DNA from: Candidatus Omnitrophota bacterium
Lineage (GTDB): Bacteria; Omnitrophota; Gorgyraeia; Gygaellales; Profunditerraquicolaceae
Reading direction: 5' to 3'
DNA length: 7,015 nt
Assembly (NCBI GenBank): GCA_028714595.1
Contig: JAQTMD010000080.1
Span: forward strand, 1 to 7,015
Positions 6,206-7,015 of this stretch are shown in pieces (position 1 is the first letter of the stretch; each line of letters opens with the position of its first letter). The notes beneath the pieces are model-generated. The model had not been told where the DNA came from. It did no database searches and saw only the letters and a program-made list of their open reading frames with translations. The position numbers and the translations under genes are program-made.

Positions 6206-6682
6206 ATGCTTATCGTATTCAAGACCAGGAATTTCGGTTTCTACGTCAGGTTTAACCATTCTGCGTGCGCGCAGGATATCGTCAATCAATTGCCGATCCA
6301 CGGTTTTGTGCAGAAGTGGGGCGACGAGATCTATTTCGACACCAGGACCGATGCGAGCACCGAGGGCAAGACCATGGACGTCAATGTCGGCGACGTCGCC
6401 TACTGGCCGGAAGGCAGGTGCCTCTGCGTTTTTTACGGCAGGACCGAGGCGAGCAAGAACGACAAGCCGGTACCGGCAAGCCCGGTCGTGCTCGTCGGAA
6501 GGACCATGGCTTCGCCTGAAGAACTGCGCCACATCAGGCCCGGAGAGCCCATCAGCGCGTTCGTGATGACCCAGGCAAAATCGTTTTCCACCGCCAAAGA
6601 CCCCTACACGGATTCCCGAAAACTGACGCAGGCAGAGATCGACAAATTAGTCAGACAGTTGCTGGAGGAAAAGCGGGAATAG
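6206..6682 (+). CDS. Cyclophilin-like fold protein, DUF369/TM1367 type, with C-terminal extension
   Basis: A 158-residue protein matching the small TM1367-like family, which has a cyclophilin-type beta barrel but no proven isomerase activity. Signature blocks are WGDEIYFDT (38-46), VGDVAYWPEGRCLCVFYGRT (61-80, the most conserved region), DKPVPASPVVLVG (86-98), and a closing EELRHIRPGEPI strand pair near 105-116. The barrel should end near residue 123. A further tail of about 35 residues, charged and probably helical at its end (QAEIDKLVRQLLEEKRE), goes beyond the length I recall for TM1367. Function and ligand are unknown. The start at ATG 6206 has only a weak GGGCGG (6195-6200) 5 nt upstream, but homology begins at once. 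The gene stands alone between a terminator-like hairpin upstream and hairpins downstream, so its promoter, if separate, is not evident. Confidence 0.85.
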   Translation: MLIVFKTRNFGFYVRFNHSACAQDIVNQLPIHGFVQKWGDEIYFDTRTDASTEGKTMDVNVGDVAYWPEGRCLCVFYGRTEASKNDKPVPASPVVLVGRTMASPEELRHIRPGEPISAFVMTQAKSFSTAKDPYTDSRKLTQAEIDKLVRQLLEEKRE

Positions 6683-6683
6683 G

Positions 6684-6704
6684 GTCAAGGCCGTATGCCC
6701 TGAC
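6684..6704 (+). repeat. Imperfect hairpin just after the cyclophilin-like gene
   Basis: GTCA (6684-6687) pairs with TGAC (6701-6704) and GGC (6689-6691) with GCC (6697-6699), leaving one A-C mismatch and a 5-nt loop. No T tract follows. It precedes a second, stronger hairpin by only 6 nt, so the two may act together as a 3'-end stabiliser or tandem termination signal. Confidence 0.45.
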
Positions 6705-6710
6705 GGACCG

Positions 6711-6745
6711 ACGGCAATCTCCCGGGCACCCGGAGATTGCCGTTT
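6711..6745 (+). terminator. Strong 12-bp hairpin, probable terminator
   Basis: ACGGCAATCTCC (6711-6722) and its exact complement GGAGATTGCCGT (6732-6743) form a perfect 12-bp stem with a 9-nt loop. Only a short T run (6743-6745) follows, then TTCC-type bases, so termination may be partial or factor-assisted. The symmetrical stem is the clearest inverted repeat in the window and separates the cyclophilin-like gene from the cysteine-cluster gene. Confidence 0.7.
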
Positions 6746-6754
6746 CCATTCCAG

Positions 6755-7015
6755 ATGAATAATCAGGAAAGCAAACGATACGAGGAGCACATGCTCCGTA
6801 AAGAACAGGAGTGGGAGGCCTGCTGTACCAGGTGCGGCGCCTGCTGCGGAGCGTTCGAGGACCCCTGCGTGCACTTGGGGACAGATGCGCAGGGGAACCG
6901 TTTCTGCCGGATATACGCCGAGCGGCTCGGCCCGCAGCATTCTATCGGCGGCAGGCACTTCGTGTGTGTTCCCATCCGCCGGGTCCTGCACAGCCGCTGG
7001 AAGAACGACCGCCTC
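6755..7015 (+). CDS. YkgJ-like cysteine-cluster protein, N-terminal part (3' end cut by window)
   Basis: The first 87 codons of a protein of the YkgJ/UPF0153 type, thought to bind zinc or an iron-sulfur cluster through conserved cysteines. The core is C24xxC27xxC30C31 (CTRCGACC), followed by DPCVHL (C38), then FCRIY (C51) and C71, matching the family pattern of spaced cysteines with an IYxxR segment (I53, Y54, R57). The frame stays open to the last base, so length and C-terminus are unknown. ATG 6755 has no ribosome site. In-frame ATG 6791, preceded by GAGGAG (6782-6787) at a short 3-nt spacing, is a real alternative and would still keep all cysteines. The strong hairpin just upstream suggests a separate transcript, but I see no clear promoter. 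Biochemical role is unknown. Confidence 0.78.
   Translation, partial: MNNQESKRYEEHMLRKEQEWEACCTRCGACCGAFEDPCVHLGTDAQGNRFCRIYAERLGPQHSIGGRHFVCVPIRRVLHSRWKNDRL

Overview
The window reads as an ordinary, tightly packed stretch of a GC-rich bacterial chromosome. It holds nine protein genes, all on the + strand, and the first and last are cut by the window edges. No rRNA, tRNA, CRISPR array, insertion sequence or phage gene is visible. GlyA, NrdR, a CCA-type nucleotidyltransferase, CheC and HD-GYP are all bacterial families. The mix suggests a free-living bacterium, possibly from an under-studied phylum such as Omnitrophota or a relative. That placement is a guess from gene mix and order, not something the sequence proves.

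Region 1 (1-1410) holds three genes: the end of glyA (serine hydroxymethyltransferase), a dCMP deaminase whose GTG start overlaps the glyA stop, and nrdR, the ribonucleotide reductase repressor. They fit one theme. GlyA makes methylene-tetrahydrofolate, the deaminase makes dUMP, and thymidylate synthase uses both; NrdR sets dNTP supply at ribonucleotide reductase.

Region 2 (1475-3821) holds a DUF151/bifunctional-nuclease-like protein, a YfcE/MJ0936-type metallophosphodiesterase overlapping it by ATGA, and a class II tRNA nucleotidyltransferase/poly(A) polymerase family enzyme with a C-terminal HD domain. Spacing of -4 and +5 nt suggests one transcript.

Region 3 (3830-6190) looks like its own transcription unit. 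A TATAAT box inside an AT-rich island and a strong AAGGAGG site precede cheC, a CheY-P phosphatase family gene. Fourteen bases later comes a 529-residue GAF-GAF-HD-GYP protein, a likely cyclic-di-GMP phosphodiesterase or sensor. A hairpin with a T tract closes the unit. This pair is the most interesting part of the window: a chemotaxis-type phosphatase next to a second-messenger enzyme, with no CheA, CheY or CheD in sight, and an HD-GYP domain carrying an insertion and a changed signature residue.

Region 4 (6206-7015) holds a small cyclophilin-like-fold protein of the DUF369/TM1367 type with an extra C-terminal tail. Two consecutive hairpins follow, the second a perfect 12-bp stem, and then the start of a cysteine-cluster (YkgJ-like) protein that runs off the end. 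I did not find a convincing new defence or mobile system here.
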